The notes beneath the pieces are model-generated. The model ran no database searches. It had not been told where the DNA came from and saw only the letters and a list, made by a program, of their open reading frames with translations. Source: Crocinitomicaceae bacterium (GTDB lineage Bacteria > Bacteroidota > Bacteroidia > Flavobacteriales_D > Crocinitomicaceae). Taken from it: a stretch of DNA of 64,000 nt. The stretch covers positions 62,001 through 126,000 of the forward strand of contig JAURMI010000002.1 of the NCBI GenBank assembly GCA_030830785.1, given 5' to 3'. The position numbers and the translations under genes are program-made. Positions 17,579-26,230 of the stretch are shown piece by piece; position 1 is the first letter of the stretch, and the number at the start of each line of letters is the position of its first letter.

Positions 17579-18282
17579 TGCGAATAGTACAATTTGTTGC
17601 GCTCATTTTTCCACTACTTGGGTGGGGGCAAAATAATACCGTGTTTCAACTTTGGAATGAAGCAGGTATTGGCTATAAAATTGATAAGAAGCAACAAATT
17701 GGTTTAGACCTTACAACCCGCTTTGATAATTTAGGTCTGAGTACCTATTTTCCGCAGCTATCTTACAAGTATAAAATCAACAAAAATATCCGGCCATCAA
17801 TCGATTATCGATTTATTGGAGACCGGACCATATCTGGCAGTTTCATAGAAAAGCATCGACTCAATTTGAATTTACAACTAAGTAAAGATATCAATCGCTT
17901 TGAGTTTGATTTACGCCTGCGCTACCAATATTCATCTAACCGACTGGTGGCTAATATTGAACCTGAATTCGGAAGAGCAATTCGCATTCGTCCAAGCGTT
18001 GCTTACAATGTAAAGAATATTAAATTAACACCTCAATTTTCTTCGGAATTCTTTACGGGGCCAATGGATTACCAAAAAGGTTATCATCTCAATCGCATCA
18101 GATGGAAGCTCGGAATGAGTTATGCTTTTGATGGGCCATCGCAAATAGAAGTTGCTTATTTTTATGATCAACGTATTTCTGATCCCGGAGCCTTGAATCG
18201 TGCTATCTTGAATTTGTCTTACAACTATCAAATTAAAAACAAATCCAAATCGAGTAAAAACCGTAATCCGCGAAGCTTATAA
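17578..18282 (+). CDS. DUF2490-like outer-membrane beta-barrel protein
   Basis: 234 residues with a short signal peptide (about 1-17, ending LLGWGQ). The mature protein reads FQLWNEAGIGYKIDKKQQIG, the WxE..igyk start of DUF2490 proteins, and then a succession of amphipathic strands (PSIDYRFIGDRTISGSFIEKHR, FDLRLRYQY, SQIEVAYFYDQRIS), ending in a Lys/Ser/Arg-rich tail. The function of DUF2490 proteins is unknown; they are predicted outer-membrane barrels. Translationally coupled to the lipoprotein upstream. Its 3' end is only 3 nt from the stop of the convergent cyclase gene. Confidence 0.72.
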   Translation: MRIVQFVALIFPLLGWGQNNTVFQLWNEAGIGYKIDKKQQIGLDLTTRFDNLGLSTYFPQLSYKYKINKNIRPSIDYRFIGDRTISGSFIEKHRLNLNLQLSKDINRFEFDLRLRYQYSSNRLVANIEPEFGRAIRIRPSVAYNVKNIKLTPQFSSEFFTGPMDYQKGYHLNRIRWKLGMSYAFDGPSQIEVAYFYDQRISDPGALNRAILNLSYNYQIKNKSKSSKNRNPRSL

Positions 18283-18285
18283 TTG

Positions 18286-19872
18286 CTAAACTTCCAGACT
18301 TTCATATCCATCCTCATTTAATCGGTCTATAATTACTTCGAGATTTGCTAGTTTTTTCGTTCTTCGGGTTTCAATTGCAGTGGAGGTGAAATATTGATGC
18401 TGACTAATAAAGTTGACCTGAATTTGATCCCATTCTTTTCTGGATTTGATTTTACCTTGTTCAAGGAGCTCTTTACATAATTTGTCTGAAATCTCTTCAA
18501 AATCATCCCGTCCTAAATAGTCCAGATCTGCATCACAAATTATTTCTTGTAGTTTATTAATTGGTTTATGGGGAATCTCAGTTACATAAATGAGCTCCAC
18601 AATGGTTTTTATATGTTGTTCCGTATAGCCATATTTTGGCAAAATTTCTTGTGCCATTCGTGCTCCAATTGGTTCGTTTTTGTCGTATTGCTCAATAAAA
18701 CCTGAATCGTGAAAAATAGCGGCAGTCTTAAGTAAAAACAAGCTTTCATCAGTTACACCCTCCAAAAGAGCAATACGTTCTACAGATTTGACAACATCTT
18801 TGGTGTGTGCAATAGAATGATAGTACAAACTTGGTGATAGATTTTTTTGAAGAATATCCATTACGTGGTGTTCTGCTTTGTAATATTTTATCGAACTATA
18901 ATGATGCAATTTTTTAATTTCTTCGAAGCGCGAATTCGGCAACAAACCCTCTGCGTTTATAGAAAGTTCTGGTTTGATGCGCTCTATTACATACATGTCC
19001 TCATTGGTCCGAGATTTAGTAAGTACTTTGCCTTTGTATTGATATTCAAAATACGGTTCAACATGTTGGAACGTATTGCCAGTAACCGTAACTTTTCCTG
19101 GTTCACCGAGCATTTCCATACGCTGTGCTAGATTAACAGATGAGCCCCACACATCATAAGCTAGTCGGATGTTGCCAATAATTCCCGCAATCACCGGACC
19201 TGTATTAATACCTAATCGAATTTCCCAATAATCTTCATGATTAGCAATGGCTTCATATTTAAGCTTTTCCATAAATGCCTGGATCTGAAGTGCTGCACAA
19301 CAAGCATCAATTGGATTGGTAGAATTCTCTATCGGAACCCCTCCCGCACACATATAGGCATCGCCGATGGTTTTAATTTTTTCAAGATTATTGGCCTGTA
19401 TTATTTCATCAAATTTCTGAAAAAGGATGTCAAGTTTTGAAACAATTAGACTAGGGGCCATTGACTCAGAAATACGCGTAAATCCTACCACATCGGTAAA
19501 CATAATAGAAACTTGTTTGAAGGCCTGTGCCTTTACCTTACCGTTTCGTTTGAGCTCTATAACTACTTGAGAAGGCAAGGTATTAAGTAGCCATTGCTCA
19601 GTGCGGTCTTTTTCTATTTTTAAGAGTGCCTGTTGCTCATCTACCTTGTTTTTTTCTTCCTCTAATAGTCGCTTTTGCTCCTCAATTTTGGTTTTTTGCT
19701 GTCTGATTTCTTTTGTTCGATCGGCAATTTTAACCTCCAAACGCACTTGATTTCTCCGCGCAGTTTCTATGCGTCTTCTAATAAATATTAGAACGATTAA
19801 TAAAAAAATAGTGGCCACCAATATAGATAGCCACCATGATTGAAAAATAAAGAAAATGAGCAAGTTGCCCAT
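18286..19872 (-). CDS. Membrane-anchored adenylate cyclase fused to an HD phosphohydrolase domain
   Basis: 528 residues: a membrane helix (about 12-30), a charged coiled coil (35-95), a class III nucleotide cyclase domain (about 118-305) and an HD metal-dependent phosphohydrolase domain (about 340-500). The cyclase keeps both metal Asp residues (FTDVVGFT near 122-129, TIGDAYM near 167-173), Lys in EKIKTIGD and Asp in YDVWGSSVNLAQRM, the pair that specifies ATP rather than GTP, and the transition-state Asn and Arg. The HD part has YHSIAHTKDVV, IFHDSGF and DADLDYLG. It may make cAMP and hydrolyse a phosphorylated nucleotide; the HD substrate is unknown. Six nt after the barrel gene upstream, likely same operon. 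Confidence 0.85.
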   Translation of the reverse strand: MGNLLIFFIFQSWWLSILVATIFLLIVLIFIRRRIETARRNQVRLEVKIADRTKEIRQQKTKIEEQKRLLEEEKNKVDEQQALLKIEKDRTEQWLLNTLPSQVVIELKRNGKVKAQAFKQVSIMFTDVVGFTRISESMAPSLIVSKLDILFQKFDEIIQANNLEKIKTIGDAYMCAGGVPIENSTNPIDACCAALQIQAFMEKLKYEAIANHEDYWEIRLGINTGPVIAGIIGNIRLAYDVWGSSVNLAQRMEMLGEPGKVTVTGNTFQHVEPYFEYQYKGKVLTKSRTNEDMYVIERIKPELSINAEGLLPNSRFEEIKKLHHYSSIKYYKAEHHVMDILQKNLSPSLYYHSIAHTKDVVKSVERIALLEGVTDESLFLLKTAAIFHDSGFIEQYDKNEPIGARMAQEILPKYGYTEQHIKTIVELIYVTEIPHKPINKLQEIICDADLDYLGRDDFEEISDKLCKELLEQGKIKSRKEWDQIQVNFISQHQYFTSTAIETRRTKKLANLEVIIDRLNEDGYESLEV

Positions 19873-19878
19873 AAAAAG

Positions 19879-20973
19879 TTAAAATTTATAAAACCAACTT
19901 GCCATAGGTAATGGGAATGAAGTATCTTCAGAAATAACCCCAGCTAAACTAATTTGAAAAGCTTTATCTTCTGTTCGTTGAAAACGCATACCTGGCATGA
20001 GAATCAAAATATTTTGTGCCGATGAAGACTGCCATTCCCCAACCACAACTTGTTGAATTTGCCATGTGGTTTGATTATATTCAGTGGTAACAGGTTGATA
20101 GCCCTGATTATTATTGCTTTTTCCAATAATGTACATGCAATCATAAATAAAGCGGGCCTTTTTCCCTACTTTGGTTTGCCCAGCCAATCCAATAATGGGC
20201 GCTTGAATATTAAACCCAGGATTAATTGTTCTGGTGCCTTGAACTGGGATAATCGGGTATTCACCATTGATGGATGGATATGTTCCTGGCTGCAAAACAT
20301 CCACCGAATAGGTATACTTATTGCCGTCATTAAAATGCCCGTATCCCAAGGACAAAGTTGCATTTGATTTGCGATCGCCATAGGTAATCATTCCCCAATA
20401 CAATCCGCCTCTACCGCGCCCGGAATTCAAATATCCAGAGGTGCCAAGCAAAGAACCAACGCCTACGTTAATTCTTGGGTTTGCTGTGCCGTGTGTGTAT
20501 TTAAATGCCAAAGCTATTGGTGAACCTATCCAAGAGGACATGACACCAACTGACAAATCTTTGTTGACAGCAAAATGAACTTCAGGACCATAAAGATTGA
20601 TCATGGCATAGTTTTCACCTTTTTTGATTGGAAAGCAATTGGTTGTGAATTGATAGCGGGTCGTAAAAACCCCTACGGTATTTACTTCGCCATCTTTTTC
20701 TACATCCTCTGAATAATCTAGCTTGCGAATCGATTTTATATCGCTTTTTGGGATATAAACCTTACCTAGCGATTGGGTTAAGACCAACACCTCTCGGCCA
20801 TCATCTGAAAGGATAACACCAACGTATTCATTGCCATCATTTTTAATAACAATGTATTTGGTTGTATCCGTTGTTGGCATCTCATTATTTGGTGTTTGTG
20901 CCGAAAGGCTAAAACTCCCGAATATACAAAAGGCAACGAACAAACCTATTCTTTTAAATATTAAAAATTTCAT
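19879..20973 (-). CDS. Hypothetical secreted protein with N-terminal small beta domain and predicted barrel
   Basis: 364 residues with a signal peptide (about 1-25, ending SLSAQ). The first mature part (about 38-95) reads KYIVIKNDGNEYVGVILSDD and GREVLVLTQSLGKVYIPKSD, a compact five-strand pattern ending in SIRKLD, suggestive of an SH3/Sm-like domain. From about 110 onward, Gly/aromatic-rich amphipathic strands (FHAVNKDLSVG-type and SLGYGHFNDGNKYTYS) and a terminal Phe (SWFYKF) suggest an outer-membrane barrel. This two-part layout recurs in Bacteroidota without a known function. Lies between the TolB-like/barrel gene (27 nt upstream) and the cyclase (6 nt downstream). Confidence 0.68.
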   Translation of the reverse strand: MKFLIFKRIGLFVAFCIFGSFSLSAQTPNNEMPTTDTTKYIVIKNDGNEYVGVILSDDGREVLVLTQSLGKVYIPKSDIKSIRKLDYSEDVEKDGEVNTVGVFTTRYQFTTNCFPIKKGENYAMINLYGPEVHFAVNKDLSVGVMSSWIGSPIALAFKYTHGTANPRINVGVGSLLGTSGYLNSGRGRGGLYWGMITYGDRKSNATLSLGYGHFNDGNKYTYSVDVLQPGTYPSINGEYPIIPVQGTRTINPGFNIQAPIIGLAGQTKVGKKARFIYDCMYIIGKSNNNQGYQPVTTEYNQTTWQIQQVVVGEWQSSSAQNILILMPGMRFQRTEDKAFQISLAGVISEDTSFPLPMASWFYKF

Positions 20974-21000
20974 GACAATAAAATTTAGTTATACGTAAAA

Positions 21001-22191
21001 TTAATAATAACGTTGCGGACTTTGCTTATTAATTGGTTGTTTACTTTTTACCACATTAAAGCCCATATTAACTCCTAAGAAGCCGCCACCACGTTGTGAG
21101 CTGTAAAAAATATTTACAGGAACATTAAGCGCGCCCGCCTGAAAAGTCCTACCAAAGGCAATAATAAATGAGGTGCTAAGACGAGGCGAACCATCTTTAT
21201 CAAAATGTGTTTCAAAACCTGGATTGTCAAGAAGATCTCCGTTTTGGTCTACAATGTTGTTTTGATTGGCATAGCTAATCCACTCCCAGTCTTTGTAATA
21301 TCTTCCTGTTATGCCATACAATCCGTCTTTATCCAAATATCCATTGGATGTATACGAAATACCAAATCGAGGGCCAAATGCAAATTCATAATTGCCTTTA
21401 CCAAATCTAAAACCATTTAATAATGAAATTGAAGGAATAAACTGGCTTTGTTCTAAACCTGAAATATTTACAATACCTTCTACGAGCGCTGAGAAGTTTT
21501 CTGTGCCCACATATTGCCCTTCAATTTGATAACCTATCATCGAGGTAAAAGGCTGTATGCCCAAACCACCGTATTTTATATCCCTTGAAGCAAATTCTCT
21601 AACGTCACCCGTCAAAACTGCTCCACCAATGCGCGGGCCTGAATTATTAACTTTACCCACATTGTTTGAGGTTATAATTTCATTTTTAAAAGCCAAGCGA
21701 TCAGAAAGTGCTTTTTCTACCGTAAGGCCGTGCATTTCAAACAATACAATTTCTATCATACGCTGAATTTCTGTTTCTTGGTTGTCAAATTCCCGAACCG
21801 AAGACTTATAAAGGTTTTGTGCCTTTACATCGATAATCTTAATTGTAACAACAATTTTATTACCCAGCCCATCAATAGAACCCGACATTACATAATCTAC
21901 CTTAAGCTCTTCACCTAATCTGGCTAAACACCCTTGGCCATAACAGCCCACCTTGTATTCTTCTTTAGCTTTGATAATTTCATTCATGTCGAATTCATCA
22001 TAAACTTTATACTTATTCATTTTAATGAGCTCCAGGCGCATCATTTTGGCGGCAGACTCAGGTTTAATTGTTAATGAATTAATGTTTGGATTAGAAACTG
22101 CAATTGAATTAGTCGGTTGAGCAAAAAAGCCACCGAGACCTAATAAGATAGCTGAAAGCAAGCTTGTTAGTTTGAATTGATTTGTTTTCAT
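21001..22191 (-). CDS. Secreted protein with TolB/CsgG-like N-terminal domain and C-terminal barrel-like region
   Basis: 396 residues. A signal peptide (about 1-25, ending GGFFAQ) precedes a domain (about 35-160) with MMRLELIKMNKYKVYDEFDM, a conserved Cys pair region YKVGCYGQGCLARLGEELK and DYVMSGSIDGLGNKIVVTIK. This is the pattern of periplasmic alpha/beta domains that sense or assemble at the outer membrane (TolB N-terminal/CsgG type). The second half (about 190-396) has outer-membrane-like strands (EFAFGPRFGISYTSNG, FLGVNMGFNVV). First gene of a probable three-gene unit with the next secreted protein and the cyclase. Assignment is by pattern only. Confidence 0.65.
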   Translation of the reverse strand: MKTNQFKLTSLLSAILLGLGGFFAQPTNSIAVSNPNINSLTIKPESAAKMMRLELIKMNKYKVYDEFDMNEIIKAKEEYKVGCYGQGCLARLGEELKVDYVMSGSIDGLGNKIVVTIKIIDVKAQNLYKSSVREFDNQETEIQRMIEIVLFEMHGLTVEKALSDRLAFKNEIITSNNVGKVNNSGPRIGGAVLTGDVREFASRDIKYGGLGIQPFTSMIGYQIEGQYVGTENFSALVEGIVNISGLEQSQFIPSISLLNGFRFGKGNYEFAFGPRFGISYTSNGYLDKDGLYGITGRYYKDWEWISYANQNNIVDQNGDLLDNPGFETHFDKDGSPRLSTSFIIAFGRTFQAGALNVPVNIFYSSQRGGGFLGVNMGFNVVKSKQPINKQSPQRYY

Positions 22192-22288
22192 AATTATAAA
22201 TTTTATGATACAAAGTTGCAGATGAAGCGGCTAAAAATAAAACTGAATATCGGAAACAAAAATTGAGCAGTTGCGAAAAACGCAAGTT

Positions 22289-23302
22289 TTAGTCCGTTTC
22301 TGGAATATCTGCTTCAATTTTCTTACGAAAACTCAAAATTGTTCTTTCGAATTCTAAAAAGAAATTGTTGCGTTCGCGTTCATTGACAACGCTAATCAGA
22401 CTCGAGTTGACCAATTGCTTATCTATGACCTGCTTGGCATCCTGTACATATTGCAGGTCGGTCGTTTGTAGGTAGTTCATGATGTTATGAGACAAAAACA
22501 AGCCTTGTTTGCCTTTACTTTCGTAATAAAAAGCAGAATCTGCATTGATTGTCTCATTGAGATACATTTCAAATGTGTTGCCATTTGCTGGTGCTTGGGT
22601 GCCAAAAATGAATTTTTTACCAAGGTCTGCTTGCGCCCTTAGGTGAGCAGAGAACATCATTAAACGATCGCAGAGAAAAAGAGCATAACTAGGCTCTTCA
22701 AATTGATTTGACTTGAAATAATACAATATTTGTCGCAAAAACCCACGCATGAGCTCGGGGTCGAAAATCTCAACTGAAGAGGTGGTATTATAAGCTTGCA
22801 ATATGGACTTCCCTAATTCAAAGGCACGTTCGGTTGTTTTTTCATGATGAAACAACACATTTTTGTAATCTGGGATTTGTAAATGTGTTTTGGCCCAAAA
22901 GAACAATTTAAAGCGCACCAACTGCGGAAAATTCAAGAGCTGAAAAAAGTGCGTATTGTTTATGGTGAGCATGATTTTAGGGTCCTCTAGATGCTTTAAT
23001 CGCTCAAAGGCTTCGAGTATGCCTTCTAGATAGGATTCTAATGAAAAATCATAAGCGTTCAATGGCGTATACCGAAATATGACATTTGATTTTTGAAGCT
23101 GAATCAATGAGTCAAAAGAAATATCGAAAGCCTTACACAACCTTTTGAGCTCATCTATTGTTAGCGCAGTCTCGTTGCGCATTCGTCTGTAGGCAGCGTC
23201 AGTACTTATATGCAATGTATCACTTAGTACATTGCCTAATGAATCACCAACCGGTAATTTTGCCTTGATGAGTTGAAGCAATTGGTCTTGAATGCTTTCC
23301 AT
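22289..23302 (-). CDS. HTH-type transcriptional regulator
   Basis: 337 residues. The N-terminal 75 residues form a helix-turn-helix in which SDTLHISTDAAYRRMRNE is the likely recognition unit and LTIDELKRLCKAFDISFDSL the following helices, as in XRE-like or BetR-like regulators of Bacteroidota. The rest is all-helical (FERLKHLEDPKIMLTINNTH, VIDKQLVNSSLISVVNERER) and may form a TPR-like or dimerisation domain. It lies 17 nt after murF-alr and in the same direction, so it could share that transcript. Target genes are unknown. The divergent position relative to no other gene gives no further clue. Confidence 0.75.
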   Translation of the reverse strand: MESIQDQLLQLIKAKLPVGDSLGNVLSDTLHISTDAAYRRMRNETALTIDELKRLCKAFDISFDSLIQLQKSNVIFRYTPLNAYDFSLESYLEGILEAFERLKHLEDPKIMLTINNTHFFQLLNFPQLVRFKLFFWAKTHLQIPDYKNVLFHHEKTTERAFELGKSILQAYNTTSSVEIFDPELMRGFLRQILYYFKSNQFEEPSYALFLCDRLMMFSAHLRAQADLGKKFIFGTQAPANGNTFEMYLNETINADSAFYYESKGKQGLFLSHNIMNYLQTTDLQYVQDAKQVIDKQLVNSSLISVVNERERNNFFLEFERTILSFRKKIEADIPETD

Positions 23303-23319
23303 TTTGCAATATACAAAGA

Positions 23320-25566
23320 TTAATTATTGGTATAAATTCTTTGAACGCGAGGGGAAATGCCGGTTAACACTTCATATGGGATGGTTTGGGCCTTTTTTGC
23401 AAAAGAAGCTAATGATTGGTTCGGACCAATGATTTCAACTTCAGAATCCAGGCGCGCATGCGGTGCGCTAACAATTATCATGTCCATGCAAACGCGTCCT
23501 ATGGTAGGACAATACCTGCCATCAATATAAACACCGCCTGCACCGTTGCTCAAATTTCGATCAAAACCATCTGCATAACCAACAGGAATAATTGCAACTT
23601 GCATATCTTCTACCAATGGAGAAGTGCAACTGTATCCTACACAAGCTCCTTTTTTTAATTGCTTTATTTGCGAAATTTGAGTTTTCCAGCTAAAAATTGG
23701 TTTGAGTTTGGATTCAAACGATGGATCATGATGGATGCCAAATAAGCCAATTCCCAATCTAACCATATCAAATTGTGCATCTGTAAATGAAACACTTCCT
23801 TCTGAATTTAATAAATGCTTATCAAAGTGATAAGATAAATTTTTGGTGAACTGAGCACAACAGCCATTGAAAATCGAAATTTGCATTTCATTCATAGGAT
23901 TTTTTGGATCATCTGCACATGCCAAATGACTATAAACGCTTTTAATTAGCACTTCTGGTTGAGCACTAATAGTTTGCAGCACTTGTTGAATTTCGGAAGG
24001 TGCAAAACCCAAACGATGCATTCCTGAATCGATTTTTATATGAACCGGATAAGCTTGTTTATGCTGAGCAATAAGTACACGTATGAACGCATCGAGATGC
24101 TCTAAACTATATATTGCTGGTTCAAGCTCGTGTTTAACACAGCGTTCAAAACCGATTGGTTCGGCGTTCATGACTAGAATTGGCAAGCGAATTCCTGCCT
24201 CGCGCAAGCGCACCCCTTCATCGGCATAGGCAACCCCTAGGTAATTTACGCCGCTTTTTTCAAGTTGTTCGGCCAATTGTATTAACCCTGCACCATAGGC
24301 TTGCGCTTTAACCATGGCTAAAATTTTTGTTTCGGGTCTTAAGGCTTTTTGAAATTGACGCAAATTATGATGCAAAGCCGAGAGGTCATATGTCACAGTT
24401 GTACTATGGGATTTAAGGCGCCAACTTGCCAATAGCACTTCTGTAAGTTCCTGTTTTCCTTTTATTAATACCAAGTGGTTTTCAATTGGAGGTAATTCTT
24501 GAGGCATTTCACTCCAAATATAAAAGTGATCGATTGCGTGTGTTTTAAATAAGTCAAGTATTTGCGTCTTTAATTGATCTTGGGACTTGTCTAAGAAACA
24601 ACAAACCAATGTAGGTCTTTGATTTGCCGAATCATTTAGAAAAATTAAAGATGCAGCAAAGGCATTCAAGTCAAGTGTATAAGAGTCATTGATTAATGTT
24701 GACCCTTTAATACCATCAATCAATTCCATTCTATTGGCCAAGGAAGGCAATTCGGCAATTGCCTCCTTAGAACAAGAATGGAATTTTAATGCACAATATA
24801 ATGCCATACGAGCATTAAAATTTCTAAGAGGGTCTTTAAAGGGGATCGCTTGTGCTAAAGTAGCATATGAATCAGGTAAGCTTATGTTTTCAAATTCTTG
24901 GTCAATAAGCCAAGTACAATTTTTAGACAAAATCTTTAGCGCTTCTCTATAAGCCAAATCCGATTCAAACTCATGGCGGTGATAACCAATTGTTGAAGTA
25001 ATTACACAAAATTTTGGAGCAATAATTTCTTCTAAACGCTCCATTTCCCCTTGCTTGCTAATTGCTACTTCAATTATTGCCAGATCGCCACTCAAGGGAA
25101 GTTCCAACAATGACAAAGCTACCCCTAGCTGAGAATTAAAACTTTTTGGACTACGGTGAACATTCAAAGCCGGACTCAACAAATGGTAAATCCATTCCTT
25201 TATCGTTGTCTTGCCAATTGCACCGCCAACCGCCAAGATTGGATAAGTGATACGACCACGGTGAAAAGCGGCTAAATTTTGGAGTGCAAAAAGTGTATTT
25301 GAAACAACAAAGTAAACCGCATTTTGCTCTTTTTTTGCTGGAAGTTTGTCTACTACAAAATGACGCACTCCTTTTTGATAGGCATCCAAAATAAATTGAT
25401 CGCCGTTTTGAAATGCGCCTTTTAAAGCAAAAAAAACAACTCCTTCAGAGCGAATGATTAATCGCGAATCATAAGCAACCTCATCAATGCGCCCTGAAAG
25501 ATCCAACATAGTTGAATCGGCAGAAATTATTGATGCAAATTGCTTTATACTTAAGTTTAATTTCAT
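23320..25566 (-). CDS. Bifunctional MurF / alanine racemase
   Basis: 748 residues joining two steps of peptidoglycan precursor synthesis: the N-terminal half (about 1-385) is MurF (UDP-MurNAc-tripeptide:D-Ala-D-Ala ligase) with an ATP loop AVGGAIGKTTIKEW, and the C-terminal half (about 390-748) is a PLP-dependent alanine racemase with AMVKAQAYGAG (catalytic Lys), IKIDSGMHRLGF and GYADGFDRNL. The start is the ATG at 25566 because its TGA-overlapping arrangement with tdk (ATGA) is a typical coupled start; a longer reading would enter tdk. The fusion is well known in Bacteroidota. The MurF glycine loop departs from the usual GSNGKT, but such variants occur in these fusions. Confidence 0.93.
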   Translation of the reverse strand: MKLNLSIKQFASIISADSTMLDLSGRIDEVAYDSRLIIRSEGVVFFALKGAFQNGDQFILDAYQKGVRHFVVDKLPAKKEQNAVYFVVSNTLFALQNLAAFHRGRITYPILAVGGAIGKTTIKEWIYHLLSPALNVHRSPKSFNSQLGVALSLLELPLSGDLAIIEVAISKQGEMERLEEIIAPKFCVITSTIGYHRHEFESDLAYREALKILSKNCTWLIDQEFENISLPDSYATLAQAIPFKDPLRNFNARMALYCALKFHSCSKEAIAELPSLANRMELIDGIKGSTLINDSYTLDLNAFAASLIFLNDSANQRPTLVCCFLDKSQDQLKTQILDLFKTHAIDHFYIWSEMPQELPPIENHLVLIKGKQELTEVLLASWRLKSHSTTVTYDLSALHHNLRQFQKALRPETKILAMVKAQAYGAGLIQLAEQLEKSGVNYLGVAYADEGVRLREAGIRLPILVMNAEPIGFERCVKHELEPAIYSLEHLDAFIRVLIAQHKQAYPVHIKIDSGMHRLGFAPSEIQQVLQTISAQPEVLIKSVYSHLACADDPKNPMNEMQISIFNGCCAQFTKNLSYHFDKHLLNSEGSVSFTDAQFDMVRLGIGLFGIHHDPSFESKLKPIFSWKTQISQIKQLKKGACVGYSCTSPLVEDMQVAIIPVGYADGFDRNLSNGAGGVYIDGRYCPTIGRVCMDMIIVSAPHARLDSEVEIIGPNQSLASFAKKAQTIPYEVLTGISPRVQRIYTNN

Positions 25567-26138
25567 GCCTTCGCTTTTTGAAAGCATGCCCTGCATAAAG
25601 GCTTATATTTTTCGGTGGCGCCAACCAAAACTTGTTCTTTTTGAGAAACCGTTCTATGAGAAAACTGGGCTAAATTTCCACACGATACACAAACTGCATG
25701 CACTTTACTTACAAATTCGGCAATGGCCATTAAATCGGGTATGGGGCCAAAAGGCTGCCCTAGATAGTCCATGTCAAGACCTGCAATTACTACCCTCACT
25801 CCTTTTTGGGCCAATTCAACACATACTTGAATTATTTGCCGATCAAAAAATTGGGCCTCATCGATAGCAACAATCTGTTCTCCATTCCAATGCTTCAAAA
25901 TTGACGCTGATTCTGAGACGCGTGTCGCATTCCATGACTGCCCTTGATGACTCACCACTGACTCTGCTGCGTAGCGGTTGTCTAATACTGGTTTGAATAA
26001 AATAATAGACTGATTGGCAAATTCTGCTCGCCTCAATCTTCTTAATAGTTCTTCTGTTTTTCCAGAAAACATCGATCCACAGATTACTTCTATCCAACCC
26101 AATTGTGTATTTTCTTTATTAAATTGTTCTAAAAACAT
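25563..26138 (-). CDS. tdk: Thymidine kinase
   Basis: Type II thymidine kinase that phosphorylates thymidine (salvage pathway). 191 residues, normal size. The P-loop CGSMFSGKTEELLRRL lies near 20-35, the Asp-Glu Walker B motif AIDEAQFF near 95-102, the lasso/quinone loop region GLDMDYLGQPFG near 119-130, and the zinc-binding Cys pairs CVSC (near 152) and CRAC (near 186). The last codon overlaps the start of murF-alr (ATGA). The gene is divergent from the acidic protein at 26231. Confidence 0.95.
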   Translation of the reverse strand: MFLEQFNKENTQLGWIEVICGSMFSGKTEELLRRLRRAEFANQSIILFKPVLDNRYAAESVVSHQGQSWNATRVSESASILKHWNGEQIVAIDEAQFFDRQIIQVCVELAQKGVRVVIAGLDMDYLGQPFGPIPDLMAIAEFVSKVHAVCVSCGNLAQFSHRTVSQKEQVLVGATEKYKPLCRACFQKAKA

Positions 26139-26145
26139 AATGCTG

Positions 26146-26178
26146 TTGAATAAGATTGTGAAATGTTTTCTAATTTTG
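26146..26178 (+). promoter_or_regulatory. Bacteroidota-type promoter for the acidic protein gene
   Basis: TTG at 26146-26148, a 22-nt spacer, and TAATTTTG at 26171-26178, a full match to TAnnTTTG. The expected transcription start is near 26185, giving a leader of about 45 nt before the ATG at 26231. Confidence 0.6.
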
Positions 26179-26230
26179 ATTCGGTTGCTTATTAAGCTTC
26201 CTTTTGCACGAAATTAATAAGATATCAGCA

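Noticed and set aside
25567-25596. Longer start of murF-alr
   Set aside because: It would lie inside tdk; the ATGA overlap at 25563-25566 is the typical coupled start.
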